Source of the DNA: Triticum aestivum
Lineage: Eukaryota > Streptophyta > Magnoliopsida > Poales > Poaceae
DNA length: 64,000 nt
Reading direction: 5' to 3'
Assembly: GCF_018294505.1 (NCBI RefSeq)
Contig: NC_057813.1
Coordinates: 317,835,191-317,899,190 of the forward strand
The position numbers were made by a program, and so were the translations under genes. Shown here in pieces: positions 22,101 through 34,753 of this stretch. Numbering within the stretch: the first letter of the stretch is position 1; every line of letters begins with the position of its first letter. A model generated the notes under the pieces. That model did no database searches. It worked only from the letters and a program-made list of their open reading frames with translations, and was not told the origin of the DNA.

Positions 22101-23109
22101 CTCGGTCGATCATCCAGATTTTATTTCCTTGGCCCCGCCAAGGGTGAAATCTGAGAAAGTGTTATCTTCTTTTGCATCTGCATCGTCCATCGCTATTCAT
22201 CATGGTAGTATGCTGTGTTGTCAGCACCCTTGACACGAATGTGGATAAAACCTTGATGATTGTGGAAATGCTCAAGTTCTTGAGAGCATGCACAAGCGCT
22301 ACGTATTATCATCGGCACTAACTGGGATTCCTCTCGGTTTCCTCGGCAATGCTATGACCTTTTCAAACAGTGAATCCACTCTCTATTGTTGGGTTTTTCC
22401 CTAGTTACCAGAATCATTCCCAGCATTTGCATTTTGTTCCCAGCTTGCACCGCCAATGTGCCATTCTACCATGGGTCTCTTCCATTTCCGGTGATAAGCA
22501 AACTCATCCATTACGTTGTCTTCAACAAGGTAATCCACATCATCCAAGTCCAAGTATGCCATTCTACTGACCCCCGCCAATCGATTGTTGTGATTTGCCT
22601 TAGGCTGATATAGAGAGTCTCAATGATCTCTATATCAAAGGTAATTCTTTTTGCCACTTAAGGTAATAATCTACGAATCACCCTCCTCCAGGATGTTTCG
22701 TCGTGGTATCATGGCAACTCAACTCCTCGCTACGTTGACAATCGTTTACCACCTTCTTAGGTGTGGAATTGTTGTCTACCTAGTGAACCTCCGTCATCTG
22801 CTTCACTCCATTCCTATGGATGTGTGCTTCGTCTCTCAGCTCGAGAGATGTTGCTATGTCTCATTCCGTGGGTTAATCCTGAGTTGTTCGACCTTCGAGA
22901 AGAACAATTCTTTTAGGGTTTTTCCTTTCCTCTCGTTGTCATGTTAGTTGGAGTTCTCAGAGCAAGACTTCGAGACAATGATGGTGATCGAATCAACGTT
23001 CATTTGAAGTGCAACCTGGATCGTGAAGATTGTGTTAGTCGTGTCCCCCCCCTTCATCTTACCTTACGCTTGAATCTCGGGACGAGATTTTTGTTTAGTG
23101 GGGGTGAGT
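19127..23109 (+). pseudogene. Internal region of LARD-like element with eroded Gypsy pol traces
   Basis: No long ORF exists. Around 20970-21190 a heavily mutated RT can still be read in pieces: FDLSMGYRQIKS resembles DLRSGYHQIKI, and TSFGLTNA resembles the conserved SFGLTNAP block. The 3' end (CTCGGGACGAGATTTTTGTTTAGTGGGGG) matches what I know from chromovirus (Del/Tekay) elements just before the 3' LTR. The internal region is therefore a decayed chromovirus-type pol. Whether it was already dead when last copied can be inferred from the young LTRs around it. Confidence 0.6.
19131..19142 (+). promoter_or_regulatory. Primer-binding site of LARD-like element
   Basis: TGGTATCAGAGC, a 12-base match to the 3' end of plant initiator Met tRNA, lies four bases after the LTR end. 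It fixes the element's orientation as plus. Confidence 0.88.
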
Positions 23110-26100
23110 TGTCACATCCCTAGCTTCTGGTGCTGTCTAGTGTTTGCATCTTGCTTGCATCATGTTTAAATTTTTGAAACTTGAACTGAGGAAATTTGGA
23201 AGCCTCATAAACTTAAATAAAAGAAGGGCAAAAACCCTAAAATCTCATTCATTGTTCCAAAATGCTCTTCTTAGATGTTTAACCTTTTTGGCAAGGGTTT
23301 TGATCCAAACCAAAAATAATGAACATTTTAAAAGGATTTATTTTTGGGACTTTGAATTTAAATCATTAGCTATTTGAATTTGAATTATATTCATATAATT
23401 AGAATATAATTTCAAATACCCCTGAAATATTTTATGAGCTTTTGGAAAAGTCCATTTAGCAAAATAAAAATATTCAGAGGAGTTTTTGGCATTGTTTGAA
23501 TTATTTTAAATTCAAAACAGTGGCAAAACAAATTTAAAAAAAATAAAACAAACAGAATATAAAACAGAGCACTCACCTGTAACTTACCTGGTATTCTAGC
23601 CCACCTGGCGGCCCATCTGAGCTGGCCGGCCCAGCCCACCTCCTCCTCTCTGTCGTCTTCCTCCCCCTCGCCCCGAAGCTGCTCGGTGGCGAGCGTCGAC
23701 GCGCCCCGGCCACCTCCTGCTTGCCGCTTCGCCCTGGCCTCTTCGGGAGACGCCACGCAGCCCCCTCGCTCCTCTCTCTCACTCTCTCCCGACCCCCTTC
23801 TCCCTTCTCTGCTCTCCCCCTCTCGCGCCCGAGCGCGCTCATCGCCGTCGCTCGCAATCACCGCAGCCACATCCACTTCCTCGCTCCCTCTCTGCGTACC
23901 CGAGCTCAGCCCAGACCCCAAGCCCCTCTACGTCGACCCACCGAAGCCCGGATGCCCCAAGATGATGCCGCAGCGCTTCTTCCCCGACCACGACCGCCGG
24001 ATGCCGCCGTCCGATTCATCCTCTCCGCCGTCTCCCCGAGCACGCCGACCTGCTCTTCGAACTCATTATGAGCTCCTACGCCTCCCCTCTCTCTTCCCCG
24101 CCTCGATTGCGCCCTGTAGCCTCGATCCCAGCGGAGCCGGAGCTTGCTTGCCGCCGTCCATGTCTCTGTCGCGGCTAGAACCCACATGTGTCGCGTCCGA
24201 GCACGCTGTCGTCCTCAGCGTGCTCCCAGGAACCCAAAGCACCTAACCACTCGTCCTCCCGTGCACCGCAGCGCCGGTCCCGCGAACCCCCGAGCTCCGG
24301 CCGCCGCCTAAGTGGTCGCCGCTGTCGACCCCGGCCTCCCCGTGCCCAACTGCGTGCGCCCCTAGATGCGCGGGAGCACGGGCTCCCTCTTGGTGCCCTC
24401 GGCGCGACCAGCCGCGGGCTGTAGCACCGTCCCGAGCAACTCCGGCGAGGTCTCGCCGTCGCCGTGGTCGCCGGCGTCACTAGACGACGTGGCCGCGTGA
24501 TTAGCGCTAATCACGGCCAGCTAACCCTCCCCAGAGCCACTGATGTATGGGCCCCACGCCCTTATTTAATCTTTATTATTTTCTGTTAAGTTTTAACCTA
24601 ACCACCGTGGGCCCACACGTCAGCTTTGACCGTGTTGAGGTGTCTGTTGACCCGGCCCCACCTGTCATTGGCACTATCCAGCCCCAGTCACTGACCAGTG
24701 GACCCCACTGGTCAGGTTTGACCTGGACCCGCCTAGTTGACCTGCTGACATCAGCATGACCTAGTGCTGACGCAATAAATCATTTTCTGGATTTATTTTA
24801 ATTCAGGAAATTCCAGAAAATTGTATAAACTTCTAAAATTCATAGAAATTCAACCGTAACTCCAAATTAAATAAATTATATATGAAAAATTATCAGAAAA
24901 ATTCAAGGAATCCATCTGTACCATTTTCATGCATGTTTGAACAATGTTTGTCCTCTGTTTAGGACAATTCAATTAAAGGGCATTTAAATAATCATATATG
25001 GAGTTGGAGTTTGAATCATGTATTCAAACCAACTTCATTTAAATCATAGCTAAGTGCATTAGCCCAAAACACATTCATATTGCCATGTCATAGCATGCAT
25101 CATATTGTGCATTGCATTGATCGTGTTTCTTCTGTGTTTGCCGGTGTTGTTCCCCCTTGGTAGACGTTGTACCGACGATGTGATCGTTGACACTGATGAA
25201 GACTCAATGCTATCTTCAGAAGTGCCAGGCAAGCAAACCCCCCCCCCCCCTTGTTCATTCCGATAAAATCCCACTCTCTCGCTCCTGCTCTCTTTTACTG
25301 CATTAGGACAACAACGATTCATCTGTTACTTGTTGCGGTAGCTGAACCCCTTTATCCTTTGCATGACCTGTCATTGCCACAGTAAATAGATGAAACCCAC
25401 TAGCATGAGTAGGAGTTGTTTGAGCCCTGTTGTGCCTACTCATTCATGCTTGTTTGTCATGCCTGCTACTGCTTAGAGTTGAGTCAGGTCTGATTCATCG
25501 GGAATGAATCGGAGTTGTATAAACATGTCCTACTGTTGAGAGCTAAGTGTGTGAACACGATTTGGTAAAGGTAGCGGTGAGAGGCCATGTAGGAGTACAT
25601 GGTGGGTTGTCTCATTGCAGCCGTCCTCAGGAACTGAGTTCTGTGTTTGTGATCCATGACCAGCTACTACCACACATTGGAATGCTTAAGTGCCCCTCTC
25701 GACTTATTAATCAACTTGATCTCTGTCCAGGAGTTGCAACTAGTTTCTGGTGTTTGTAGGTAGTGTTAGTAGTCTACCAAGTGGCACCCGGTACAGGTGG
25801 GCTTGGGACAGACTAGGCACAGTGGCACAGTGTACCAAGTGGCACCCGGATGGTGGGCTTGGGAACCCTGCTCACATCGTTTGGGGCCGTGAGCGACACC
25901 CCGGCCGGATCTCCTTGCGGATGGAACCCGAATAGGCGATAAACCTGGACGAGAGACTTGTATGGTTAGTCAGGTCATGGCCGACTCCCTCGCCCAGCTT
26001 CCGCTTGAAGGTTGCCGAGGTACATGACATGTACAGGGCGATAAGTGGCGGGAGCGTGTGTGAAGAAGTACACCCCTGCAGGGTTATCATTATCTATTCG

Positions 26101-27301
26101 AATAGCCGGATTCCTCGGATATGGAAACTTGGACCCCTTGCATAGTTCATAGACAAGTGAAAGTGGATACTCTAAAATATGCAAGATAAGCGTGAGTGCT
26201 ATGGATGGCGTTCTCGTAGGGATACGGGAGCGGATCCATAGTGGTGTATTGATATGGTGAATATGTGGACTCGTGTGCGCCACCTCAAAAGAGTTACTTG
26301 CAGTCGTAGTTCAGGATAGCCACCGAGTCAAAGCTGGCTTGTTGCAGTTAAACTCCACCATCCCCTTTGTTGATAATGATGCATATGTAGTTAGTTCTGA
26401 TGTAAGTCTTGCTGGGTACATTTGTACTCACGTTTGCCTATTTTATGTTTTTGCAGAGAGACTTCAGTCTCACTAGTAGTTCCGCTTGGACTTCGACGTT
26501 TAGCTTGTTACCTCAGCTACGATCTTGTGCCCTCGGCAGGATCTGGTAGATAGTCAGGCTTCTCAGCCATTTTCATTTCTAGATGTCTGTACTCAGACAT
26601 GTTAAGCTTCCGCTTGTGATTTGACTTGTAAGCTTTGATTGTTGGGTCATGAGACCCATGTTTGTAATATCTTGCTCCTCGGAGCCTATTGAATAAATAC
26701 TTGAGTCGTAGAGTCATGTTGTGATGCCATGTTGTATTTGCACATATCGAGCATATTGTGTGTATGTTATTGAAATGCTTGGTATGTGTGGGATCTGGCT
26801 ATCTAGTTGTTTATCCTTAGTAGCCTCTCTTACCGGGAAATGTCTCCTAGTGTTTCCACTGAGCCATGGTAGCTTGCTACTGCTCCAGAACACTTAGGCT
26901 GGCCGGCATGTGTCCTTCTTCGTTCCTGTGTCTGTCCCTTCGGGGAAATGTCACGCGATGAATACCGGAGTCCTGTTAGCCCGCTACAGCCCGGTTCACC
27001 AGAGTCCTGCTAGCCCAGTGCTACAGCCTGGATTCACTCGCTGATGACCGACACGTTCGATGCTGGGTCATGGATGCATGTCCCTGTAAGTTAGTGCCAC
27101 TTTGGGTTTACGACTAGCCATGTCAGCCCGGGCTCCTTATCATATGGATGCTAGCGACACTGTCATATACGTGTGCCAAAAGGCGCAAACGGCCCCGGGC
27201 AAAGGTAAGGCGACACCCGTGGGAATACCGTGCGTGAGGCCGCAAAGTGATATGAGGTGTTACATGCTAGATCGATGTGGCATTGAGTCGGGGTCCTGAC
27301 A
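23110..27301 (+). repeat. 3' LTR of LARD-like element
   Basis: Mirror of 14940-19126. A poly-C run near 25238-25250 is longer than in the 5' LTR, giving most of the length difference. Confidence 0.9.
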
Positions 27302-27721
27302 GGACATGCGGAGCGTCGTGGAGCCATGCGCCACGGTGGGATGCAGCCAAAGCCAGATCATCGATTGGGTTGAGCTTCAGCAGTCAAACTGTGGAGCTGC
27401 CTAAGCGTCATAACTAGCGTTCCACCGCCCCTGGGACATTGATGACCGACATAATCAGGGAGTGGCCTGGTTGGGCCGATCTGAGGGAGACAACTGACAC
27501 TGCCACCGGAGGGCAGCAGCGAACTGGCTGCTTGGAGCAAATGGGTTAGGTGTCCTGTCGTGTTACTGGGAGTGCGAGCAACAGGAGCCAGTTGAAAACC
27601 ACAGTGAGCGTGCAGGCTCGGTCGCGATCGTGCGTGGATGAGGGAGACTAAGCAGCTGAGGCTTCCAATCACTCAAAGGTGGGGAAAGAACTCTCTTACG
27701 ACCCTACGTGGCGCCATCAAA
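27302..27721 (-). other. Leader and primer-binding region of Gypsy X
   Basis: Minus-strand sequence between LTR B and the LARD-like insertion. The plus string cctacgtggcgccatcaaat (27702-27721) aligns with the primer-binding site of Y, so this is the X leader. No convincing ORF is present. Confidence 0.55.
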
Positions 27722-28456
27722 TAGGAATTGGGTCCGAGTTTCCTTGACGTAGGTTCGATATCTCGGGAGAAGGCGAAAGCATCTGTAACTTTCAGAGCTC
27801 CAGCTCGTCGCCCTATAGCCTAGCTACGTCGATCACACGCCCAAGCGGGGAAGAAGATGAACATAGTAGTTTACCCAGGTTCGGGCCACCTTGCGGCGTA
27901 AAACCCTACTCCAGCTGTGTGGTGGATTGGCCTCACGAGGGGCTGAGGATAAACAAGTGCAGTGGATGGACAGCCTCGTGAGGGCTCTTGTGGTATGTGT
28001 TTCCCCCCTCTCTACGGTGGTGGCTAACCTATATTTATAGTGGCATCGGTCCTATTGCCCCAGACTTAGGTGGGAAGGTATCCCACAACGGTCAATTTGC
28101 AAGGCGACAAGAAGTACATGTGATCCTGACGAAAGGTGGTCTTTGCCTGCAAAGCTTCCGATCATGACACAGTGGTGGGCTCGGTGATGACGTCTGTCCT
28201 GTCGAGCTCATGGTATTGGTCTTGTAGCACAGGAATGGAAAGCTTTGGGAGATTCCTTGGGAACCCACATTTGCCCTTCCTCCCTTAGCACCGAAAGGGA
28301 AACTGCCTCCTCTGCGCCCGCTGGCACCCGCCTAGCCTTGGTTGTTGTGGCTCACGTTATCATGGCCTCGCGAGGCTGGGTACCTATATAGAAACCTCCG
28401 CTCCTCGGGAGGCCGCCTGGAGAGGCCGCTCCCTCTGGAGGTCTGGCCTTGGTCGT
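27722..28456 (-). repeat. Gypsy X 5' LTR (LTR B), first segment
   Basis: Homologous along its length to LTR A (shared blocks gtttacccaggtt, ggctaacctatat, acgaaaggtggtct, gctggcacccgcct). A minus-strand TATAAATA lies at 28032-28039. It is interrupted at 28456 by the Fatima-like element and resumes at 37039. Confidence 0.75.
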
Positions 28457-28928
28457 TGAGGGAGTCCTAGATTAGGGGGTGTCATGATGGCCGGACTATG
28501 ACCTTTGGCCGGACTTCCGAACTATGAAGATACAAGATTGAAGACTTCGTCCCGTGTCCGGATAGGACTTTCCTTGGCATGGAAGGCAAGCTTGGCGATA
28601 TGATATGAAGATCTCCTCCCATTATAACCGACTCTATGTAACCCTAGCCCTCTCCGCTGTCTATATAAACCGGAGAGTTTTAGTCCGTAAGACGAACAAC
28701 AATCATACCATAGGCTAGCTTCTAGGGTTTAGCCTCTCTGATCTCGTGGTAGATCAACTCTTGTACTACCCATATCATCAATATTAATCAAGCAGGAGTA
28801 GGGTTTTACCTCCATCGAGAGGGCCCGAACCTGGGTAAAAACATCGTGTCCCTTGTCTCCTGTTACCATCCGCCTAGACGCATAGTTCGGGACCCCCTAC
28901 CCGAGATCCGCCGGTTTTGACACCGACA
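28457..28928 (+). repeat. 5' LTR of Fatima-like element
   Basis: 472 bp, TGAGGGAG...CACCGACA. TATATAAA at 28662-28669 is the core promoter, so transcription should start about 30 bp further on. It is followed at 28929 by TTGGTGCTTTCATTGAGAG, the probable primer-binding site. Confidence 0.88.
28662..28669 (+). promoter_or_regulatory. TATA box of Fatima-like 5' LTR
   Basis: TATATAAA in a GC-richer context; repeated at 36773-36780 in the 3' LTR. Confidence 0.65.
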
Positions 28929-28975
28929 TTGGTGCTTTCATTGAGAGTTCCTCTGTGTCGTCACCCTTAGGCCCG

Positions 28976-31174
28976 ATGGCTTCTTTGATCGTCAACCACG
29001 ACGCAGTCCAGGGTGAGACTTTTCTCCCCGGACAGATCTTCGTATTCGGCGGCTTCGCACTGCGGGCCAATTCGCTTGGCCATCTGGAGCAGATCGAAAG
29101 CTACGCCCCTGGCCATCAGGTCAGGTTTGGAAGCTTAAACTACACGGCCGACATCCGCAGGGACTTGATCTTCGACGGATTCGAGCCACGGCCGAGCGCA
29201 CCGCACTGTCACGATGGGCATGATCTAGCTCTACCGCCGGACAGTGCCCAGAGCGCCGCTCAGGTGTCCGCTCCGATCATTAGCTCGGAGCGGACTGCGC
29301 CAGTCAGGGACGGTCGGTTGGACGCCGCCCCAGGAGCCGCAATCTCTACGCCGATAGAGCCGAATACCAGCCCAGTCCTTTGCAAGACCTGTGACTCGAA
29401 GGTGCCGGACTCCGTTCCGGACTTCGAATCTTCCGCACCCCTTCCGAGCAAACCCGATTGGGATCTGATCATGGAGTTCACCGCCGCGGACGTCTTTCAG
29501 CACTCGCCCTTTGGCGATATCCTGAATTCACTAAAGTATCTCTCTTTGTCGGGAGAGCCCTGGCCGGACTATGGTCAGCATGGTTGGGATGCGGACGACG
29601 AAGAAATTCGAAACCCGCCCACCACCCACTTTGTAGCCACTGTCGACGATCTAACCGACATGCTCGACTTCGACTCCGAAGACATCGACGGTATGGACGC
29701 CGATGAAGGAGACGGCCAAGAACCAGCACCTATAGGGCACTGGAAAGCCACCCCATCACACGATGTATACATGGTGGACACACCTAAAAGAAGCAACGAC
29801 GAGGATCAAAAGGGCGCAACCAGGGATTGCTCCCTCGAAAAACAATGAAAGCGGCGGCGTAATCGCCGCACCAAGCCCCACCTCGACAAAGACCCAGCCA
29901 TAGAGCAAGGCGAATCAACGGAAGATGAACATGCCATCAAGCAACCGTCCAAACAGGGCGGACAAACCGAACAATCCGTCCCCGGGAAAGATAATAGTCC
30001 GGACGACCTCACGCCGGACAAGTCGCTGGAACACCAGAACCTCCACCAAAGGCTCGTTGCCACTGCACGTAGCCTCGAAAAGCAGAAGCGGAAGCTCAAA
30101 ACAGCAGAAGATGCACTCAGAATCAGATGGGGCAAAGTACTCAATACCGCACACAAGTACGGCAACAGTCATCACACAAAGAGCTATCCGAAGCGGAAAT
30201 TACTACCGGAATTTGACGAAGAGGCCTTAGAGCCCCCACAGTCAAAAAACAAGGAAGCCACCAGGTCGGATAGACGACCCCATGATCGATCTCAAGCGAC
30301 AAAGGGCGCCGCACTCAATACAGCGCGCGGTCCGCCCAAGGATTCGCATAAAAAAACCGGTCCAACTAGATCCATCTATGGGCCAAGAAAGCAAGCTCCA
30401 GTGAGCAATGCAACGCAAAAAATATCTGAACATCACGACACACCTACATACAGGGGCGCCGCACATCCCCTATGCTTTACCGATGAGGTACTGGATCACA
30501 AATTTCCAGTGGGATTCAAGCCCGTAAACATAGAAGCATACGACGGAACAACAGACCCTGTAGTCTGGATTGAGGATTATATCCTCCACATACACATGGC
30601 CAGAGGAGATGACCTTCACGCCATAAAATACTTACCCCTTAAGCTCAAAGGGCCAGCCCGGCATTGGCTTAAAAGCCTTCCCAAAAACACCATGGGAAGT
30701 TGGGAAGCGCTCGAAGATGCTTTCCGGGCAAATTTTCAAGGGACCTATGTCCGACCTCTGGATGCAGATGATCTGAGTCATATAACTCAGCAGCCCGGAG
30801 AGTCAGCCCGGAAACTCTGGAACAAATTTCTTACTAAAAAGAATCAGATAGTCGACTGTCCGGACGCCGAGGCCCTAGCAGCTTTCAAACATAGCGTCCA
30901 ACACGAATGGCTCACCAGACACCTCGGCCAAGAAAAGCCAAGAACAATGGCCGCATTAACAAGCCTCATGACCCGCTTTTGCGCAGGAGAGGATAGCTGG
31001 TTGGCAAGAAGCAGCACCAGCGACCCGAGTACATCCGAACTCAGAGATGGAAACGGGAAACCGCGCCATAACAAAGAACAGCGCCGGATCAAGGATAACA
31101 GCCCAACGAGCACGGCAGTCAACGCCGGATTCAAAAGCTCTCGACAAAATCAAAAAAGCCGCCCCCAAAGATGA
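28976..31174 (+). pseudogene. Fatima-like Gag, one in-frame stop
   Basis: The frame starts at the ATG at 28976 (MASLIVNHDAVQGE) and runs to a TGA at 29846-29848. It is open again in the same frame until 31174. The N-terminal part is acidic and low in domains. The Gag core lies at about 30500-30960: PVGFKPVNIEAYDGTTDP, GDDLHAIKYLPLKLKGPARHWL, WEALEDAFRANFQGTY and QQPGESARKLWNKF, a retrotrans_gag particle protein. A CGA to TGA change could explain the stop, since the codon is preceded by CAA and followed by AAG CGG. The C-terminal zinc-knuckle region overlaps the next frame. Confidence 0.82.
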
Positions 31175-31960
31175 CAGGGACGAGCTATCTAACCTCAACA
31201 AAATCCTGGACAAAATATGTCAAATCCACAGTACCCCCGGGAGACCTGCAAACCACACCCACAGAGATTGTTGGGTCTTCAAGCAGTCCGGCAAACTCAA
31301 CGCCGAATACAAGGGGCTCGACACACCAAGCGAGGATGACGATACACCACACAAGCAGAACACCGGAGAACAAAAGAAGTTCCCACAAGAAGTCAAAACA
31401 GTAAATTCACTTCAGATGACAAAAGGGAAAAACAGAACGGCGCTTACAAAGATACGTGCCATACGGCCCACCCCAGAGGAGCACCGCCACTGGTTGTTAC
31501 AACCAATCACCTTTGATCATCAGGATTACTCCAGAGGGGTCCGGAACGCAGGCTGGACTGCCTTGGTCTTGGATCCGATTATTGACGGACTCCAATTTAC
31601 ACAAGTCCTTATGGACGGCGGCAGTGACCTAAACCTGTTATATCAGGACACAATCCGCAAACTGGGGGTCAACCCAGCAATAATTCGCCATGGCAACACT
31701 TCCTTTCAAGGAGTCATGCCGGGCCCAGATACCCAGAGTATGGGTTCCCTTTCGTTAGAAGTCACGTTCGGCTCACCCAACAACTTCTGAAGCGAAAAGC
31801 TAACCTTCCACATCGCCCCATTCATAAGTCGCTATCAAGCGCTACTGGGACGTGAAGCTTTCGCCCGCTTTAACGCAATACCGCATTATGCATCCCTTAC
31901 ACTCAAAATGCCCGGTCCACGAGGCATCATCTCATTAAAGGGAAATATCAATTGATCCCC
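31047..31960 (+). pseudogene. Fatima-like Gag C-terminus and aspartic protease
   Basis: A second plus-strand frame, overlapping the gag frame, carries a knuckle-like HRDCWVF and then a Tat-type protease, VLMDGGSDLNLLYQDTIRKLG, with the catalytic aspartate kept. A stop at 31788-31790 precedes the continuation ALLGREAFARFNAIPHYA and KMPGPRGIISLKGN, which ends near 31955. In autonomous relatives RT follows here, but this element has none. Confidence 0.78.
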
Positions 31961-33141
31961 AAAGTACGGGTAATGGTGCGGCTGCCTGGACAGCCACACA
32001 CTAATCCAGCCCTACTATCCCGGACACGGCTCGACGAGTTCGGCGTAAACGTACAAAGGCTTAATAGCCGCATAACCCTGTACAAGGGGCTCGGCGTGTT
32101 TACACCAGGAGACAATATGGCTCAATTTTGCTCATGTCTCTGTACTATATTTTGTTTATTTTAATATAGATTTCTCGCATGATTATTTTTTACTAAGTTC
32201 CTCTCTTTCGCAGACGAACACCGTGCTACGCCCGTCCAGGATACGGCACAACGGAGACACAGGCGCAGACGTGCAGTAGGGACCCGTTTTAAGGATTCTT
32301 TTCAGATTAAGACCCTGCGTAAACCTTTTTTACTGTCTCTTGTTGATAAACATCCCTCGGTTTTCGCTATAACCGAGGAGGAGGCTGGCGTCTTGGCATC
32401 TGGCCACGCCAGAATCTTGCGCGTACCTGGACACCAGGGGCTTTTTTACCAAGGGCTTTGGTTCGGCCCGTCTACATAAAGACCAAATACCTTAGGGAGT
32501 GTTCAGCGTCGTGAGTTTGGCCTTATATGCATCAGCTCCGAATCATGTCTTTGGTCAAATGTTGGGTTTGCCCGGCTCCTGTGTTTTGCTGCCTTACGTT
32601 TTGCTCTATCAGCTAAGGCGGCACCAGGAGAACTACTGTGATTGTGCCCCGGTTCGGCCAGGCGAGCACCTCAGTAGAGAAAGCCGAAAACTGACTGTCA
32701 TGATATAGCGAGAGACTGGTCAACCACTCGATGACTCTCGGATTCTTTAGGATTCCTCCGCATTAACGAAGGGCCGCTTCCCGGTCAGGCACACACGCGC
32801 CCCGAATTCGGGCGAGCGCGGTGCCCCTAGGGGCTATTAAGTAGCCCCACTGTCAAACTCCTATGGCTAAGTGAAAGTGATAAAGCATTATAGTCCGGTT
32901 GCCTAGTTCGCTGCGCTATCACCTCCTTTGTAGGACCAAGACGTTGGATTAAGTGTGAAAAGGCGCCTTTTTGCGAACACCCCCGCATTATATGCATGGG
33001 GGCTGAAGCCAATGATTGCCATCTTTCAGGTTATATACACATATACATTAACGGCCGCACAGGAGGTATTATAATTCTTGCAAGCACAAGTATAAAAATC
33101 TTTTATATTCTATCAAAATATTCCTTTTACAATAGCACATG
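31961..33141. other. Non-coding middle of the Fatima-like element
   Basis: About 1.2 kb with no domain-bearing ORF sits where RT, RNase H and integrase would be. The 3' ends of the plus-strand and minus-strand transcription units face each other here. I see no further gene. Confidence 0.6.
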
Positions 33142-34009
33142 CTATTCGAACACAACATCCTTCGAGCATTGCGCCTCTATTAAACGAGCGCCCGGAAGAA
33201 CTTCCTCAAAGTAGTGCTTGGCAGGTACTCGGCTTTCGTCCGAATCCCAGGATGCAACAACACTGGCCTTCATATTCGCCCAGTATGTTTTGACACGGGC
33301 AAGAGCCATTTGTGCACCCTCTATGCACGCTGACCTCTTCATTGCATCAACATGTGGCACCGAACCAAGGAACTGCTGCACCAAGCTAAAATAACTCTTC
33401 GGCTCTGGCTCTTCCGGCCACAAACGACTCGCAACATACCTCATGGCGAGTCCGGATAACCTGTTCAGCTCCGCCCAGGCGGCCAAACGGTCGGATACCG
33501 AAAGTGGGCGTTCTGGATTGTGGAACTGCGACCAAAAAAGTTCTTCCAATTCATGGTCACCTCGACCTCGGAAGTGTTCAGTTGCGTCTGCCGCACTCGC
33601 TGCCAAATCCAGATAAGTGTTTTCCACACTCCACTGCCGGTCTAACGGAGCATACTTAGGATCCCCGAACTTCATCCGCAGCATATAGGGCTTTCCAGCC
33701 GTGATATCTCCGGCCTGACATAGCTTCTCCTTCATATCTCTCATTGCAGAGCGAGTATCCTTGGACTCGGCAGTGATCTTCTCAAGGTCCTTCTGAGCCG
33801 CCCTATCTTCTTGTTCGAGAAATTTACAGCGGTCGGCAACATCCTTCAATTTATAGCCATCTCGGCTATTACTTTCTTGCTCTGGCAGTGAGCAGCCTGT
33901 TCGGCTTTTAGCTCTTCAGCCACCTTAACGGCAGCCGCATCACTTTTCCTTGCTTGCTCCTTGGCTCGGGCAAGTTCCGCCGAAAGGTTCTCCATGGCAG
34001 CAGGACCAT

Positions 34010-34078
34010 CTACATTAAGCACATATCTTATAAGGCGCGAGCATCGAACTCCTCTTATGAGATGTATGTGGAGCATAC
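34010..34078 (-). other. Intron 4 of the antisense gene
   Basis: 69 bp, donor CACAAG|GTATGC, acceptor AATGTAG|ATGGTCC, phase 1. Its length is a multiple of three and it has no stop, so retention would not break the frame. Confidence 0.6.
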
Positions 34079-34193
34079 CTTGTGCCTCGTCTAGCCGCTT
34101 ATTTACAAGCGCGATGTCGGCATCCGCCACGTCAAGTTGCCACTTTAGCCCGGCAGATTCATCAGTCCGGCTAGCCACCGAACGCCTCGCCAC

Positions 34194-34339
34194 CTTCATA
34201 AAAAGGTGACATATTATACCTGGGGTTATGATCCTCTGTGCGCCGTCACTTTTGACAACACAGAGTCTCAGGGGCTACTATTTATACAGGGCGCATTTTA
34301 TATATGCGGTTCTACCAAAAGGTACACCTTTTCACGTAC
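34194..34339 (-). other. Intron 3 of the antisense gene
   Basis: 146 bp, donor TTTGAG|GTACGTGA, acceptor TATGAAG|GTGGCG, phase 0. The acceptor is the weakest of the four. Confidence 0.5.
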
Positions 34340-34673
34340 CTCAAAGCCTGTCAGTAAACTCCTGGCGGCCTCGTACAATCCGCTTTCCGCGGATGAAATC
34401 CTTCCTATCACCGTGTTCATCAACATACGGTGTTCTTCTGAGATGGACGATCGCCCGAGCAGATCCTTCAGCCCCTCCAACCGTGCACCAGAGGGTGCCG
34501 GACTAGCCTGACGACCTTTTTCAGGGTCCGGACTTGGAAAAACCCTCCGGGATGACACCTCGGGGTCGCCTGCCTCGTAAGATAGTGCGGCTAGGGGAGG
34601 CGTTTCGCTCTCCATCATCTCCGGATGAAGATCCCCTGAAGATGAGCTCTGCTGAGAAGGGTTGAGATCCGAA

Positions 34674-34753
34674 CTGCAAGGTAATATTTCAGTTATCTTC
34701 CTCAGAAATAAAACAGGGATGCCACTCATTTTGGAACCCCTATCTTTACTTAC
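34674..34753 (-). other. Intron 2 of the antisense gene
   Basis: 80 bp, donor GAGCC|GTAAGTAAAG, acceptor CTTGCAG|TTCGG, phase 2. Without removal the frame meets a TAA within the donor. Confidence 0.7.

Larger units (their letters stand above)
14940..27301 (+). mobile_element. LARD-like long-LTR retrotransposon, non-coding
   Basis: Two near-identical direct repeats (14940-19126, 4187 bp; 23110-27301, 4192 bp) start TGTCACATCCC and end CTGACA. They enclose 3983 bp that start with an initiator-Met primer site (TGGTATCAGAGC at 19131-19142) and end with a polypurine tract (TTTAGTGGGGGTGAG). LTRs longer than the internal region and no usable ORF match large retrotransposon derivatives (LARDs), which depend on proteins from other elements. 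It sits in the gag region of Gypsy X. The flanking five bases are ggcag and ggaca, so a clean target-site duplication is not seen. Confidence 0.88.

Noticed and set aside
19127..23109. Intact Gypsy pol in the LARD-like element
   Set aside because: Only short, frame-shifted RT traces remain, and no ORF exceeds about 100 codons.
25238..25250. Poly-C run as a structural feature
   Set aside because: A homopolymer length difference between LTRs, which could be slippage or sequencing error.
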